In this document: positions 14,212-22,718 of the stretch, piece by piece
Layout: each line of letters starts with the position of its first letter
How positions within the stretch are numbered: the first letter of the stretch is position 1
NCBI GenBank assembly: GCA_046565595.1
Contig: JBKHYG010000121.1
Coordinates: forward strand, 1 to 64,000
DNA: 64,000 bases
From: JBKHYG01 sp046565595
GTDB taxonomy: Bacteria > Actinomycetota > AC-67
Direction: 5' to 3'
Translations under genes and position numbers: made by a program
Notes under the pieces: generated by a model
The model's database searches: none
What the model saw: the letters and a program-made list of their open reading frames with translations, nothing else
What the model was told of the DNA's origin: nothing

Positions 14212-15738
14212 CTGAGCAAGGAACAGCAAGCCAGCAACGCCGCCGCGCCGCTCCGCAGCAGCGCCGCGGGTGATGGCTCGCATATCGCCTTGATCTATCA
14301 GGACCGCTCCATCTCGTACGCGGATCTGGATAGCCGGGTCGATCGGGTCACAGCGGCGCTGACATCGGTCGGCGTCCGCAAGGGAGACCGTGTTGCGCTG
14401 ATGATCCAGAACATCCCGGCGTTCGTCGAGACCTACTACGGGATCTTGCGCACCGGTGCCGTAGCGGTCCCAATGAACATCGGCTACACGCCAGACGAGG
14501 TTGCTCACATCCTGAGCGACAGCGAGGCTCGTGCCCTGATCGTCGCCGATCCCTTCGCGGGGGTCGTCGACGGGCTACGTGAGACCCTGCCGATGCTCGA
14601 GCATGTCGTGGTGGTAGGTGGCACGCGCACGGGAACCATCTCTTACGACCAGTTCCTCAACATGGGGGACACCGCTACGGATGCCGATTGCGCCGAGGAT
14701 GACCTCGCGTGTCTGGTGTACACCAGCGGGACCACCGGCAGGCCCAAGGGCGCGATGCTCTCGCATGGGAACCTGCTGTCCAACCTCGAACAGATGTCGC
14801 AGGTGCCTTTGCTTCAAGCACAGGAGAGCGATGTGGTGTTGCTCGTCCTGCCGCTGTTCCACATCTACGCGCTGAATGTGTGCCTCGGGCTGGCGATCCG
14901 GGAGGGCGCGACCGCTCTGCTGCTGGAGCGATTCGACGCGGTCGGTTCACTGGATCAGGTCGAGAAGCACGGAGTGACCGTGCTCTATGGCGCGCCGCCG
15001 ATGTACTCGGCCTGGCTCAACACCCCGGGGACAGAAAGCAGGGACCTCTCCAAGGTCCGGCTGGCGGTTTCGGGAGCTGCCGCGCTGCCCGCGTCGGTGA
15101 TGGAGGCATTCCGCGATCGACTCGGGATCACGATCTGGGAGGGATACGGCCTCACCGAGACTTCGCCGGCGTTGACCAGCAACGCCATGGGTGATGAGGC
15201 GAAGCCCGGATCGATCGGCAGGGCGCTACCCGGTGTAGAGATCAGGCTCGTTGACGAGGACGGCGAAGATGTCGTCGAGGGCGACCCTGGCGAGATCGTC
15301 ACCAGGGGTCCGAACATCTTCCAAGGCTATTGGCGACGCGATCAGGACACCAAGGAAGCCTTCAGATCCGGATGGTTCCACACCGGTGATGTCGCCTATC
15401 GCGACGAGGATGGGTACCTGTTCATCGTGGATCGCAAGAAGGATCTCATCATCGTGAGCGGGTTCAATGTGTATCCGCGCGAGGTCGAGGAGGTGCTCTT
15501 GCGACACCCCAAGGTGGCCGAGGTCGCTGTCGTCGGCGTGGCGCATCCATACTCTGGAGAGGCCGTCAAGGCCGTGATCGTCTTGACCGAAGGAGCCAGC
15601 GCGACGGAGGAAGAGTTCGACGATTTCAGTCGTCGCCACCTCGCGCGCTTCAAGTGTCCGTCCGTGATCGAGTTCGCTAGCGCGTTGCCTCATACCATGA
15701 CGGGCAAGGTGTTGCGTAGGGCGTTGCGCGAAGACTGA
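14212..15738 (+). CDS. AMP-forming acyl-CoA ligase (long-chain fatty-acid-CoA ligase type)
   Basis: This 508-residue ANL-superfamily enzyme activates a carboxylic acid with ATP and transfers it to CoA. It carries the P-loop-like YTSGTTGRPKGAM, the GYGLTET adenine-binding motif, GWFHTGDVAY, the FNVYPREVEEVL hinge region and the C-terminal catalytic Lys in TMTGKVLRR. The frame is open further upstream to 13897, but that part crosses the divergent CAP-gene promoter and is poor protein. A strong CAGGAGG lies 7 nt before CTG 14212. There is no ATG, GTG or TTG near it in frame, so CTG is the best-supported start. A membrane-protein gene overlaps the stop by 1 bp. Confidence 0.9.
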   Translation: MSKEQQASNAAAPLRSSAAGDGSHIALIYQDRSISYADLDSRVDRVTAALTSVGVRKGDRVALMIQNIPAFVETYYGILRTGAVAVPMNIGYTPDEVAHILSDSEARALIVADPFAGVVDGLRETLPMLEHVVVVGGTRTGTISYDQFLNMGDTATDADCAEDDLACLVYTSGTTGRPKGAMLSHGNLLSNLEQMSQVPLLQAQESDVVLLVLPLFHIYALNVCLGLAIREGATALLLERFDAVGSLDQVEKHGVTVLYGAPPMYSAWLNTPGTESRDLSKVRLAVSGAAALPASVMEAFRDRLGITIWEGYGLTETSPALTSNAMGDEAKPGSIGRALPGVEIRLVDEDGEDVVEGDPGEIVTRGPNIFQGYWRRDQDTKEAFRSGWFHTGDVAYRDEDGYLFIVDRKKDLIIVSGFNVYPREVEEVLLRHPKVAEVAVVGVAHPYSGEAVKAVIVLTEGASATEEEFDDFSRRHLARFKCPSVIEFASALPHTMTGKVLRRALRED

Positions 15739-16445
15739 TGTTGATATTCCCTGCCGCCGCTACAGTCATCAGCGCCCTGTTCTCGTGGTCCTTGTTCCGG
15801 GCTTACGGCCGCACGAAGCGGCTCCAATCCTTCGCATGGGGCGTGTCCCTGGCGATGTACGCGGTCGCGAGCGCGATGCTGCTCCTAGCCGATGTCTACG
15901 GCTGGGGAGGCATCTCGTATCGGCTCTTCTGGTTGTTCGGGGCGCTGCTGAATGTTCCCTGGCTAGCCGCTGGAAGCTTCGCCCTCGCCTTCCCGAAACT
16001 GGCTCGCGTCGGGATCGCGGTCGTGGCCGTCGCGAGCGCTCTCATGATCGGTGCGACGCTCGCCGCTGATCCCGATACCGCCTTGCTCGCTCTGGAAGAT
16101 GGGATCCCGCGCGGTAAGGAGATCTGGCCAGCGGGCTCCAACATGCTGTCGATGGTCCGCTGGGCATCGATCGGAGGATGGCTGATAGTCGTCGGTATAG
16201 CGCTGTGGACCTCTCGTAGTCGAGGGGGGATGCGTCCGTCGAAGGACCGAAGGCTCGGCAACACGCTGATCGTTATCGGAGTCTCGATCGTCGCCGTCGG
16301 TGGATTCGCGCTGGGAAGGCTAGGAGGGACCGCGGCTTTCTCCGCGACCCTGGCCATGGGGGTCGCCTTCATGTACGCGGGCTTCCGCGCTGCGAGCAGA
16401 GCACCTAGGTTCGAGGTGACCGATCCCGGTGAACAGTCGACCTGA
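15738..16445 (+). CDS. Multi-pass membrane protein of unknown function
   Basis: This 235-residue protein has about seven hydrophobic helices, at roughly 3-18, 35-52, 62-83, 91-108, 140-156, 176-195 and 203-218. A charged loop (RSRGGMRPSKDRR) and a short cytoplasmic tail complete it. The ATG overlaps the ligase stop (TGATG), so it is translationally coupled to the acyl-CoA ligase. The next gene, a glutaredoxin, begins inside its 3' end. I do not recognise a family. The coupling hints at a lipid-related membrane role but nothing specific. Confidence 0.72.
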   Translation: MLIFPAAATVISALFSWSLFRAYGRTKRLQSFAWGVSLAMYAVASAMLLLADVYGWGGISYRLFWLFGALLNVPWLAAGSFALAFPKLARVGIAVVAVASALMIGATLAADPDTALLALEDGIPRGKEIWPAGSNMLSMVRWASIGGWLIVVGIALWTSRSRGGMRPSKDRRLGNTLIVIGVSIVAVGGFALGRLGGTAAFSATLAMGVAFMYAGFRAASRAPRFEVTDPGEQST

Positions 16446-16662
16446 CCCTCCTCGCGTCGTCCTGTACTCGAAGGATGGCTGTCACCTGTGTGAGGATGCC
16501 GCCGAGATGTTGCGGGCACTCGGCATCGAGTTCCTAGTAGCGCACGATCCAGCGTTCGATGAGCGCATCCCGGTCATCAAGGTGGACGGACGGATCGTCA
16601 CCGAGGGTCGGGTCAGCATGCGCCCGGTGCGCGCCGCATTGAAGCGCCAACCTAAAGGCTGA
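16429..16662 (+). CDS. Glutaredoxin-like thioredoxin-fold protein
   Basis: A 77-residue minimal thioredoxin fold beginning at GTG. The active site is GCHLCEDA (CxxC) at about residue 18, followed by the cis-proline strand IPVIKVDG. It resembles the DUF836/glutaredoxin-family protein that in mycobacteria (Rv0508) lies near the haem genes. It would act as a small cytoplasmic thiol-disulfide oxidoreductase. Its start lies 17 bp inside the end of the membrane-protein gene, so the two are co-transcribed. A strong hairpin begins right at its stop codon. Confidence 0.82.
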   Translation: MNSRPDPPRVVLYSKDGCHLCEDAAEMLRALGIEFLVAHDPAFDERIPVIKVDGRIVTEGRVSMRPVRAALKRQPKG

Positions 16663-16686
16663 GGGCCGGCCTGAAGGCCGACCCTC
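16661..16686. terminator. Bidirectional terminator-like hairpin between convergent genes
   Basis: GAGGGCCGGCC and GGCCGACCCTC pair over 11 positions with one mismatch around a TGAA tetraloop. It overlaps the glutaredoxin stop and sits 24 bp from the stop of the convergent secreted-protein gene. No long T tract follows on either strand. Confidence 0.6.
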
Positions 16687-16710
16687 GAAGTCCTGTTGCT
16701 CATCCGGAGA

Positions 16711-17163
16711 TCAGTTGCCAGGTACCGTCGAGGTGACGATGATCTCGCCCTGTAGTCCGACGCCCGGAGAGGTGCCCAGGCAGTCGATCGGGCCGAGAGC
16801 GGCGTCCACATAGACCGCGAGGCTGAACGCGCCATCGGGTACCTCGATGTCGGCGGTCGAACCGCAGAAAGAGCCGTTCGCGAGGCTGTTTCCGTCCAGG
16901 CCGATGGCATCCGACAGGTCCCAGTAGCCGCCAACGGGTAACCCACTGACATCCTCGATCGTGATCTGCACGCTCGTCTCGTCGCCGATCAGATCGAAGC
17001 AAGCCCCGCCGAGGCCGCCAAGGTCAGGGTCGGATGCGTCGCACTGCAGCACGATCGCGTCCCCGGCTAGTTGTGTGTAGAGCTTGGTCTCTGTACGCGT
17101 GTCAGCCTGAGCGCTGCCCATGGCCATCAGTACGGCCATAGCGGCCAGCAGGATCCTTCGCAT
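16711..17163 (-). CDS. Small secreted protein, unknown function
   Basis: This 150-residue protein has an obvious signal peptide (MRRILLAAMAVLMAMGSAQA, cleaved after AQA at residue 20). The mature part is acidic, with about four cysteines (LQCDASD, GACFDL, GSFCGS, PIDCLG), which suggests two disulfides, and many short beta-type segments. I recognise no domain. It stands alone: it converges on the glutaredoxin gene, and the next gene upstream on the same strand ends 61 bp away. Oxidative folding of its cysteines could use the thiol-redox genes of this region, but that is only a suggestion. Confidence 0.68.
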   Translation of the reverse strand: MRRILLAAMAVLMAMGSAQADTRTETKLYTQLAGDAIVLQCDASDPDLGGLGGACFDLIGDETSVQITIEDVSGLPVGGYWDLSDAIGLDGNSLANGSFCGSTADIEVPDGAFSLAVYVDAALGPIDCLGTSPGVGLQGEIIVTSTVPGN

Positions 17164-17224
17164 CGTCCCTCCATGAGTATGGACCGGCGGGAGCCGGGGT
17201 GCCTAACGATTCGCCGCGGGGGCG

Positions 17225-18265
17225 TCACTTCCTCTGTAGCACGGGTACGACCTCATGCTGGAAGCGCTCGAGCGATCTCCTGGCGCGGTCCTTCGGCATG
17301 CCGACGGGAGCGAGGATCCCGCTGATGAAGGCTTCTCGTAGCGGAAGGTCTGCGAGCCCATCTACCAGCGGCCTCAGTTGTGTGGCGACCTCCTCGGGCG
17401 TGCCGATGACGGTGCCCGCTCTGACGGCATCTTCCCACTGCGCTGCCTCTTCGTCGCATCCCTCTAGATCGCTGCGCCCCTGAGCCCACCGCAGGTAGGA
17501 GCCCCGCGTGTGGAGGACGCCTCGCCGGATCGATGCCCAGGCGTCGTCGGCGTCATCACCGATCCCGATGGGCAGGAAACACCCGAACGAGAACGGAGCC
17601 GTCACGCCGTGGGCGCCGCGTATGGCGAGTACCTCCTTGACCTTCTCGAGCAGTTGTTCGGGTCCGCCTGCGGTGGAGGGTGGGAAGTAGCCGTCCGCCT
17701 CGAGAGCGGCCCGCTTGATCGCGGGTTCACTCGCGCCGCCGAGGAAGATCGGGATCTGATGGCCAGGTACCGGCGTGATCCGGATGTCGTCATACCTCAG
17801 TTGGTCGCCATCGGTCGAGAACCGACCACCCGACCAAGCGTCGCGCAACATCGAGACGAGTTCGCTCATGCGCTTACCGCGTGCTCGCTTCTCGACCCCG
17901 AACATGCGGTATTCCTCTTCGCTCCAGCCGAGTCCGAGTCCGAGTCGGAGCCTCCCTCCCGAGATGAGATCCACGACGGCGGCATCCTCTGCGATCCGGA
18001 TCGGGTCATGCAGCGGAGCTAGTAGGACGCCGGTTCCTATCCCGATGTTCTGCGTGCGCGCGGCGACGGCCGCCAGGAAGGCAAGCGTCGACGGGATGTA
18101 TCCATCCTCGCTCCCATGGTGCTCAGCTAGCCAGAATGAGTGGTATCCCAACTCATCGGCGTACTGGGCCAACTCGAGCGCGTCGGCATACAGCTCTCTG
18201 TACGAGCGGGTCTCCCAGGACGGCCGCTGCAGTGTCATCTGCCCGAAGGCGAAAGAGACGGTCAT
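17225..18265 (-). CDS. LLM-class flavin/F420-dependent monooxygenase (luciferase-like)
   Basis: A 346-residue TIM-barrel protein of the bacterial-luciferase superfamily. Typical segments are ELGYHSFWLAEHH near residue 40, IGIGTGVLLAPLHDPIRIAEDAA, the phosphate-binding GRLRLGLGLGW and the C-terminal GTPEEVATQL. Family members use FMN or, in actinobacteria, often coenzyme F420, to oxidise small molecules. The sequence does not decide which, and the substrate is unknown. The gene is transcribed toward the small secreted-protein gene and is separated by 24 bp from the ccsA stop upstream on the same strand, so read-through from the ccs operon is possible. Confidence 0.87.
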   Translation of the reverse strand: MTVSFAFGQMTLQRPSWETRSYRELYADALELAQYADELGYHSFWLAEHHGSEDGYIPSTLAFLAAVAARTQNIGIGTGVLLAPLHDPIRIAEDAAVVDLISGGRLRLGLGLGWSEEEYRMFGVEKRARGKRMSELVSMLRDAWSGGRFSTDGDQLRYDDIRITPVPGHQIPIFLGGASEPAIKRAALEADGYFPPSTAGGPEQLLEKVKEVLAIRGAHGVTAPFSFGCFLPIGIGDDADDAWASIRRGVLHTRGSYLRWAQGRSDLEGCDEEAAQWEDAVRAGTVIGTPEEVATQLRPLVDGLADLPLREAFISGILAPVGMPKDRARRSLERFQHEVVPVLQRK

Positions 18266-18289
18266 GACTGCGACGCTACCGTCGCACGG

Positions 18290-19216
18290 TCACTTCGCGT
18301 AGGAATGCAAGCCAGCGATCCAGAGGTTCACCGCGAAGTAGGTGAACATCACCGCAGCGAACCCGACCGTGTTGATGACCGCAACGCGCGTGCCCTTCCA
18401 TCCAGCCGTCGAACGGGCGTGTAGTTCCGCTGCGTAGATGACCCAGGTCACGAAGGCCCAGGTCTCTTTAGGGTCCCAACCCCAATACCGCCCCCACGCT
18501 TCGTGCGCCCAGACCGCACCGGCCAGGACAGCGAAGGTCCAGATCGGGAAGGCGAATGCCACTGTGCGAGCCGACATGCGATCGAGAGCGAGCGACGATG
18601 GGAGGCGTGCCATCAGGCCGCTTCGCCTCGGTTCCGGGGGCAGGGCTGGGTCGATCTCGGTCTCCGGCTCGAATGTCGAAACATGGGCTGCTCCGACGGT
18701 GGATCCGATGGTCCGCCGCTCCCAGCGTCTCTTGGTGACCGTGAGCACGGTGAATAGGAAGGAGATGCCGAAGAGGGTCGAACCGATGATCGCAGCGATC
18801 ACATGGAACTTCAGCCAGATCGAGTTCAGGGCGGGCACCAATTCGCGCGCCGGTACATAGACCATCCTCGCGAAGGCGAGAGAGAGGACCGCGGCGCCTA
18901 GGGCGAATCCGGCGAACTCGCGCAGTCCGAGGCGCCTATCGATCCAGAGTAGATAGACGAGCACCAACAGCAAGCCGAGCAACGATGAGTACTCGTACAT
19001 ATTGCCCCAAGGGACCCTGCCAGCAGCCAGGCCTCTTGCTGTGACGGATCCGAGATGGACCGCCGCTCCGAGCCAGGTGACCCCTACTGCGAGGGAACCC
19101 AGTCGGTCCTTCTTGAAGGCCAGGAACGCGAAGCTGGCGACCATCGCAACGCCGTAAGCAGCCAACGCCCACCAGAACAGCGAATCCGATAGCGCAGCCA
19201 GTCCGGTGTCGATCAC
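18290..19216 (-). CDS. ccsA: Cytochrome c biogenesis protein CcsA (ResC)
   Basis: A 308-residue polytopic membrane protein of System II cytochrome c maturation, which delivers haem across the membrane and ligates it together with ResB/Ccs1. The haem-handling tryptophan motif WGRYWGWDPKETW is intact near the C-terminus, followed by conserved transmembrane segments. About eight hydrophobic helices are visible, with a soluble loop holding RRWERRTIGS and ETEIDPALPPE. GTG 19216 overlaps the resB stop (GTGA, 4 bp), which makes it the natural start; the longer frame upstream is resB shadow. The whole ccs block probably serves the dihaem cytochrome of the bc operon. Confidence 0.92.
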   Translation of the reverse strand: MIDTGLAALSDSLFWWALAAYGVAMVASFAFLAFKKDRLGSLAVGVTWLGAAVHLGSVTARGLAAGRVPWGNMYEYSSLLGLLLVLVYLLWIDRRLGLREFAGFALGAAVLSLAFARMVYVPARELVPALNSIWLKFHVIAAIIGSTLFGISFLFTVLTVTKRRWERRTIGSTVGAAHVSTFEPETEIDPALPPEPRRSGLMARLPSSLALDRMSARTVAFAFPIWTFAVLAGAVWAHEAWGRYWGWDPKETWAFVTWVIYAAELHARSTAGWKGTRVAVINTVGFAAVMFTYFAVNLWIAGLHSYAK

Positions 19217-20682
19217 GGTACCTTCACCCCTCCTAGTGCTCGTTCGTGCCCGATCACTCGATCGATCTCCTCGACCAGCCCATCGAACTCTTCGCTGGCG
19301 GCCTGCTTGCGTTGGAAAGCGTGTCCTGCGATCTCGAGGACGGTCATGTAGCCGTCCGTCGTGGCTCGCAGCCATACACGGCGGCGGAAACCATACAGGC
19401 CTGGGATGAGCCCGACCAACATGGCGACCGCCCCTGCGAACAGCATCCAGGCGCCAGGGTTGTACCCGATCTGGAACACCGAGTATTGAACCATGTCGGA
19501 GAAGGTGATCGTGATGCCGTTGGTCAGCTCGTCGCTTCGTCCTATCCCCACGATCGAATCACCGACTCGGGTCAGTCCGGCAGGGTCGAGAGCGTAGACA
19601 TTCTGCGGCTTGTCCAAACCCAGGTCACCGAGCAGCACCTGCGAGACGATGACAGGGTCGCGGGGCGCTCGGTTGCGGTCTCGCAACCCTCCCTCGGGCC
19701 CCTCGAACGGGTCGACGAAGAGTTGCATGGCGAGACCTAGTTGCTGCGGCTGTGTTCCCGGCACCTTGGCTACCCCGGTCCATGCGCCGTTGTTGGGCAG
19801 GAATACGGTGGGGCCGTCATACAGGACCCGACCCTCCTGTTCGACCTTGATCACCGGAGCCCAGCCCCAGGCGATCTGGTAGATCCTTCGGCCCTCGTAC
19901 CGCAGGGGATAGTTGACGGTGATCTTCTCGTCTTCCACGATGACCTGGCCATCGGCGTCGCGCAGGGTGACGGTCGACTCGAAGTGCTTCGGGATCCCGG
20001 ATGGGAACCACTCGACATCGAACTCCTCTAGACGGAGTTGGAACCCGGTATGGCGTGAGCCGAAGAAGCGTCCGGGAGAGATGGTGTCGTATTCGGTAGG
20101 CGTGTCGGTGAAGGTCGCTCCTTCGACCACGAGGACCTGGCCGCTCGCTCCGAAGAGTCTCCCAAGGGCAACCCCGAGCAATATGACGAGGATGGAGGTG
20201 TGGAACAGCAGACTGCCCGACTCGCGCAGGTGCCCACGCTCAGCGGCTACGCCGTCGTCGATATCGACGACCTTGAATCGCCTTCGGAGCAGCACCGAGC
20301 GCGCGGACTCGAGGACCTCGCTGGGCGAGCGGGTCGTGCGCGCGCGCACATACCGTTCCTGACGCTCGAGGTCTCCGGTCGCGTGCGGATCACGACGCAG
20401 CCGTCGAAGTTGGACCCGGTATCGGCTCGTCAAGCAGCCGATCAAGGAGACCAACAGGAGCAGATAGATGGGAGTGAACCACCAAGAGCCGTAGACATCG
20501 AACAGATCGAAGAACTCCGCGACAGGCGTCCAACCCGGGTTCTTGCTCTGCCACTGGCTGACCGAACGCGCCGAGATGGCTCGCTGAGGGAACAGCGAAC
20601 CCACTGCCGATCCGGCAGCCAAGAAGAACAGCAGGATGATCGCCGTACGCATCCGCGTCAGCCCCTGCCAGGCGCGTCTCAT
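19213..20682 (-). CDS. resB: Cytochrome c biogenesis protein ResB (Ccs1)
   Basis: A 489-residue ResB/Ccs1 protein. N-terminal membrane helices begin RTAIILLFFLAAGSAVGSLFPQR. A second helix pair lies around WWFTPIYLLLLVSLIGC, and a third near FHTSILVILLGVALG. A large extracytoplasmic domain follows, then a last helix (GAWMLFAGAVAMLVGLIPGLYGF) and a cytoplasmic end. It works with CcsA to attach haem to apocytochrome c outside the membrane. It is translationally coupled to ccsA, and ccdA lies 51 bp upstream in the same direction. Confidence 0.93.
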   Translation of the reverse strand: MRRAWQGLTRMRTAIILLFFLAAGSAVGSLFPQRAISARSVSQWQSKNPGWTPVAEFFDLFDVYGSWWFTPIYLLLLVSLIGCLTSRYRVQLRRLRRDPHATGDLERQERYVRARTTRSPSEVLESARSVLLRRRFKVVDIDDGVAAERGHLRESGSLLFHTSILVILLGVALGRLFGASGQVLVVEGATFTDTPTEYDTISPGRFFGSRHTGFQLRLEEFDVEWFPSGIPKHFESTVTLRDADGQVIVEDEKITVNYPLRYEGRRIYQIAWGWAPVIKVEQEGRVLYDGPTVFLPNNGAWTGVAKVPGTQPQQLGLAMQLFVDPFEGPEGGLRDRNRAPRDPVIVSQVLLGDLGLDKPQNVYALDPAGLTRVGDSIVGIGRSDELTNGITITFSDMVQYSVFQIGYNPGAWMLFAGAVAMLVGLIPGLYGFRRRVWLRATTDGYMTVLEIAGHAFQRKQAASEEFDGLVEEIDRVIGHERALGGVKVP

Positions 20683-20733
20683 CCGGGTCTACAGGGTACG
20701 CGCCTTCGGAGGGCGGCGCATCAGGCCTCGCTC

Positions 20734-21483
20734 TTAGATGGCGGGCACGAAGTTGTTGGACCAGCGCAGGATCGGAGCCATCAACGAGGTCCAGAGATCG
20801 GTCACGAGCAGGATGCCGATCGCGACCATGAAGGTGCCGCCTACGACCTGGATCTTGCGGAGGTTCCTCTTGAAGAACGAGCCACGGAGGATGCGTTCTG
20901 CTCCCAGGGACGCGAGCAGGAACCACAGACCGAAACCGAGCGAGAAGAAGATCAGCAGAAGCGTGCCTCGGACGACCGAGCCCTCGTTCGCTGCCAGCGT
21001 CAGGATGACCCCGAGGCCCGGTCCCACGCAGGGTGTCCATCCAGCGCCGAAGGCCATCCCGAGAGGGAACGCACCGGCCATGCCGGGCTTTACGCTCTTC
21101 AAGAATGGACGCTTCTCGCGTTCCAGGAACGGGAAGAGTCGTGGGAGGATGAAGGCCATCCCCATCACTATGACGATCACGCCGGCGATGCGGGTTATCG
21201 CCTTGAGATTGCGGGTCAGTACGGATCCCAAAGCGCTCGCCGAAGCGCCGAGCGCAGCGAAGATGACAGTGAACCCCAGGATGAACAGCAGGGTTGCGAA
21301 GATCAGGCGTTTACGGCCTTGGCCCGGTTGAGCCGCGAGTTCCTGGCCGCCAACGCCTCCCATGTACGAGAGGTATCCCGGCAACAACGGCAAGACGCAG
21401 GGCGAGAAGAACGAGACGGTGCCGACGATGAAGGCGATCAGCGGCCCGATCGGTCCGAGCAGTGCATCCTCGACGCCGCTCAC
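20734..21483 (-). CDS. ccdA: CcdA-type thiol-disulfide electron carrier
   Basis: A 249-residue membrane protein of the CcdA/DsbD-beta family with six helices. Each half has the conserved cysteine and proline motif: SFFSPCVLPLLPGYLSY near residue 30 and GAGWTPCVGPGLG near residue 155. It passes electrons from cytoplasmic thioredoxin to periplasmic-side TlpA/ResA proteins, which keep the haem-binding cysteines of apocytochrome c reduced. Its start overlaps the end of the upstream TlpA lipoprotein gene by 4 bp. Confidence 0.93.
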   Translation of the reverse strand: MSGVEDALLGPIGPLIAFIVGTVSFFSPCVLPLLPGYLSYMGGVGGQELAAQPGQGRKRLIFATLLFILGFTVIFAALGASASALGSVLTRNLKAITRIAGVIVIVMGMAFILPRLFPFLEREKRPFLKSVKPGMAGAFPLGMAFGAGWTPCVGPGLGVILTLAANEGSVVRGTLLLIFFSLGFGLWFLLASLGAERILRGSFFKRNLRKIQVVGGTFMVAIGILLVTDLWTSLMAPILRWSNNFVPAI

Positions 21484-22019
21484 GCCTGGACCTCTCTGAT
21501 CAGCCCGACCAGTTCGTCGGCAGAACGAACCGCCCCCAGAACCTGTGCCGCGATCCTCCCCTCGGCGTCGATCACGAAGGTCGCCGGCATGACCCGAACC
21601 CCGTACGCGAACGCGATGTTGGAGTCGGGGTCGTAGATGCTCGGGTAGGACACTTCGAACTCCTCGAGGAACGCGATCGCGGCGGCCCGTTGATCGCGCC
21701 TGGTGTTGACGCCTACGAATACAACGCCCTCAGGCTCGAGACGCTTCCATGCTTCTTCCAGCCGGGGCTCTTCGAGCCTGCAGGGTCCGCACCAGGAGCC
21801 CCAGAAGTTGACGACCGCCACCTTGCCTTCGATCTGGGAGGCTGCGAAGTATCCGCTCTGAAGGGTCTCGCCTTCCAAGGCCGGAGCTTCTCGGCGATCA
21901 GATGGCGCGATCCGAGAGATGTTCGTGCCCTCGGCTACAGATATGCCAGCGATCTGGGTTCCAGAAGAGCAACTCGCCAAGGCGAGCAGCAGGAGCGCGG
22001 CGGGGCGCGGTCGGATCAC
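21480..22019 (-). CDS. TlpA/ResA-type thioredoxin-like lipoprotein
   Basis: About 179 residues from GTG 22019. A short lipoprotein signal ends in LASC with the lipid-accepting Cys at about residue 17. A thioredoxin fold follows, with active site WGSWCGPCR and the cis-proline segment VMPATFVIDAEG. It is expected to reduce apocytochrome c cysteines or other exported thiols with electrons from the coupled CcdA. The reading frame continues upstream to 22379, but that part is antisense to the second TlpA gene and is rejected. Its 5' end faces the other TlpA gene with 58 bp between the starts. Confidence 0.88.
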   Translation of the reverse strand: MIRPRPAALLLLALASCSSGTQIAGISVAEGTNISRIAPSDRREAPALEGETLQSGYFAASQIEGKVAVVNFWGSWCGPCRLEEPRLEEAWKRLEPEGVVFVGVNTRRDQRAAAIAFLEEFEVSYPSIYDPDSNIAFAYGVRVMPATFVIDAEGRIAAQVLGAVRSADELVGLIREVQA

Positions 22020-22077
22020 ACCTGGAAGGCTAACCAGGACCGGCAGTGGGCGCTCTCGGGTGGTTGGATGAGGGGTC
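22020..22077. promoter_or_regulatory. Divergent promoter gap between two TlpA genes
   Basis: These 58 bp lie between GTG 22019 (minus) and ATG 22078 (plus) and must carry both start regions unless one gene is leaderless. I see no strong -35/-10 pair. GGGTGGTTGGATGAGGGGTC supplies a purine-rich leader for the plus-strand gene. Confidence 0.4.
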
Positions 22078-22617
22078 ATGCAGCGTTGGTTGGCGATGGT
22101 TCTGCTGGTCCTGGCGGCGTGCGCTACGGGAGGTCCGGTGGCGGACGAACTCGGGGACTGCTCCGCGCCCAAGCTCTTGAAGGAGGGCGATCGGCTGCCC
22201 GAGTGCCGCTTCGAGACGCTCGACGGATCGGAGGTCGTGGCTACTTCCGACCTGTTGGGCAAGCCGACCTTGCTGAACTTCTGGGCATCCTGGTGCCTGG
22301 CATGCCAGAAGGAGATGCCCGCACTTGACCGGTACGCCTCGGAGACCCCGGAGGTGAGGGTGCTAGGGGTCGATGTCATCGGGCTTCAGGGCGAGTCACT
22401 CGAAGCCGGCCGCAGGTTCTTCGAGTCGATGGGGGTTTCCTATGAGAGCCTTGCCGACCGTGACGGACGCTTCTACGGCCTCTTCGGAGCTACGGCCCGC
22501 CCCATCATGCCGTTCACGATCGTCGTAGATGCCGAAGGGACGGTCGCCGCTCGACGATTCGGTGAGTTGACCTTCGAGGAGATCCGGACCTTGGTGGACG
22601 AAGCCCTAGCCGCCTGA
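22078..22617 (+). CDS. Second TlpA-like thioredoxin-family lipoprotein
   Basis: A 179-residue protein with lipobox LAAC (lipid Cys15). A thioredoxin fold follows with active site WASWCLACQKE, the cis-proline segment IMPFTIVVDAEG and the inserted LGVDVIGLQGESLEAG typical of TlpA/ResA. An extra Cys pair before the domain (LGDCSAP, PECRFE) may form a disulfide. Its CxxC dipeptide is Leu-Ala instead of the Gly-Pro of its divergent neighbour. The two probably differ in redox potential and could act as separate reductant and oxidant or on different clients. The bc operon follows after 101 bp. Confidence 0.86.
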   Translation: MQRWLAMVLLVLAACATGGPVADELGDCSAPKLLKEGDRLPECRFETLDGSEVVATSDLLGKPTLLNFWASWCLACQKEMPALDRYASETPEVRVLGVDVIGLQGESLEAGRRFFESMGVSYESLADRDGRFYGLFGATARPIMPFTIVVDAEGTVAARRFGELTFEEIRTLVDEALAA

Positions 22618-22718
22618 GGCTTCACTTCTTCACGAAGGCCCGACCGCCATGTCGACGCGCCGTCGCCAAGCGAGATAGTCTCGCGCTCGAACCGCACCGA
22701 TCCGGGGAGTTACTGACG

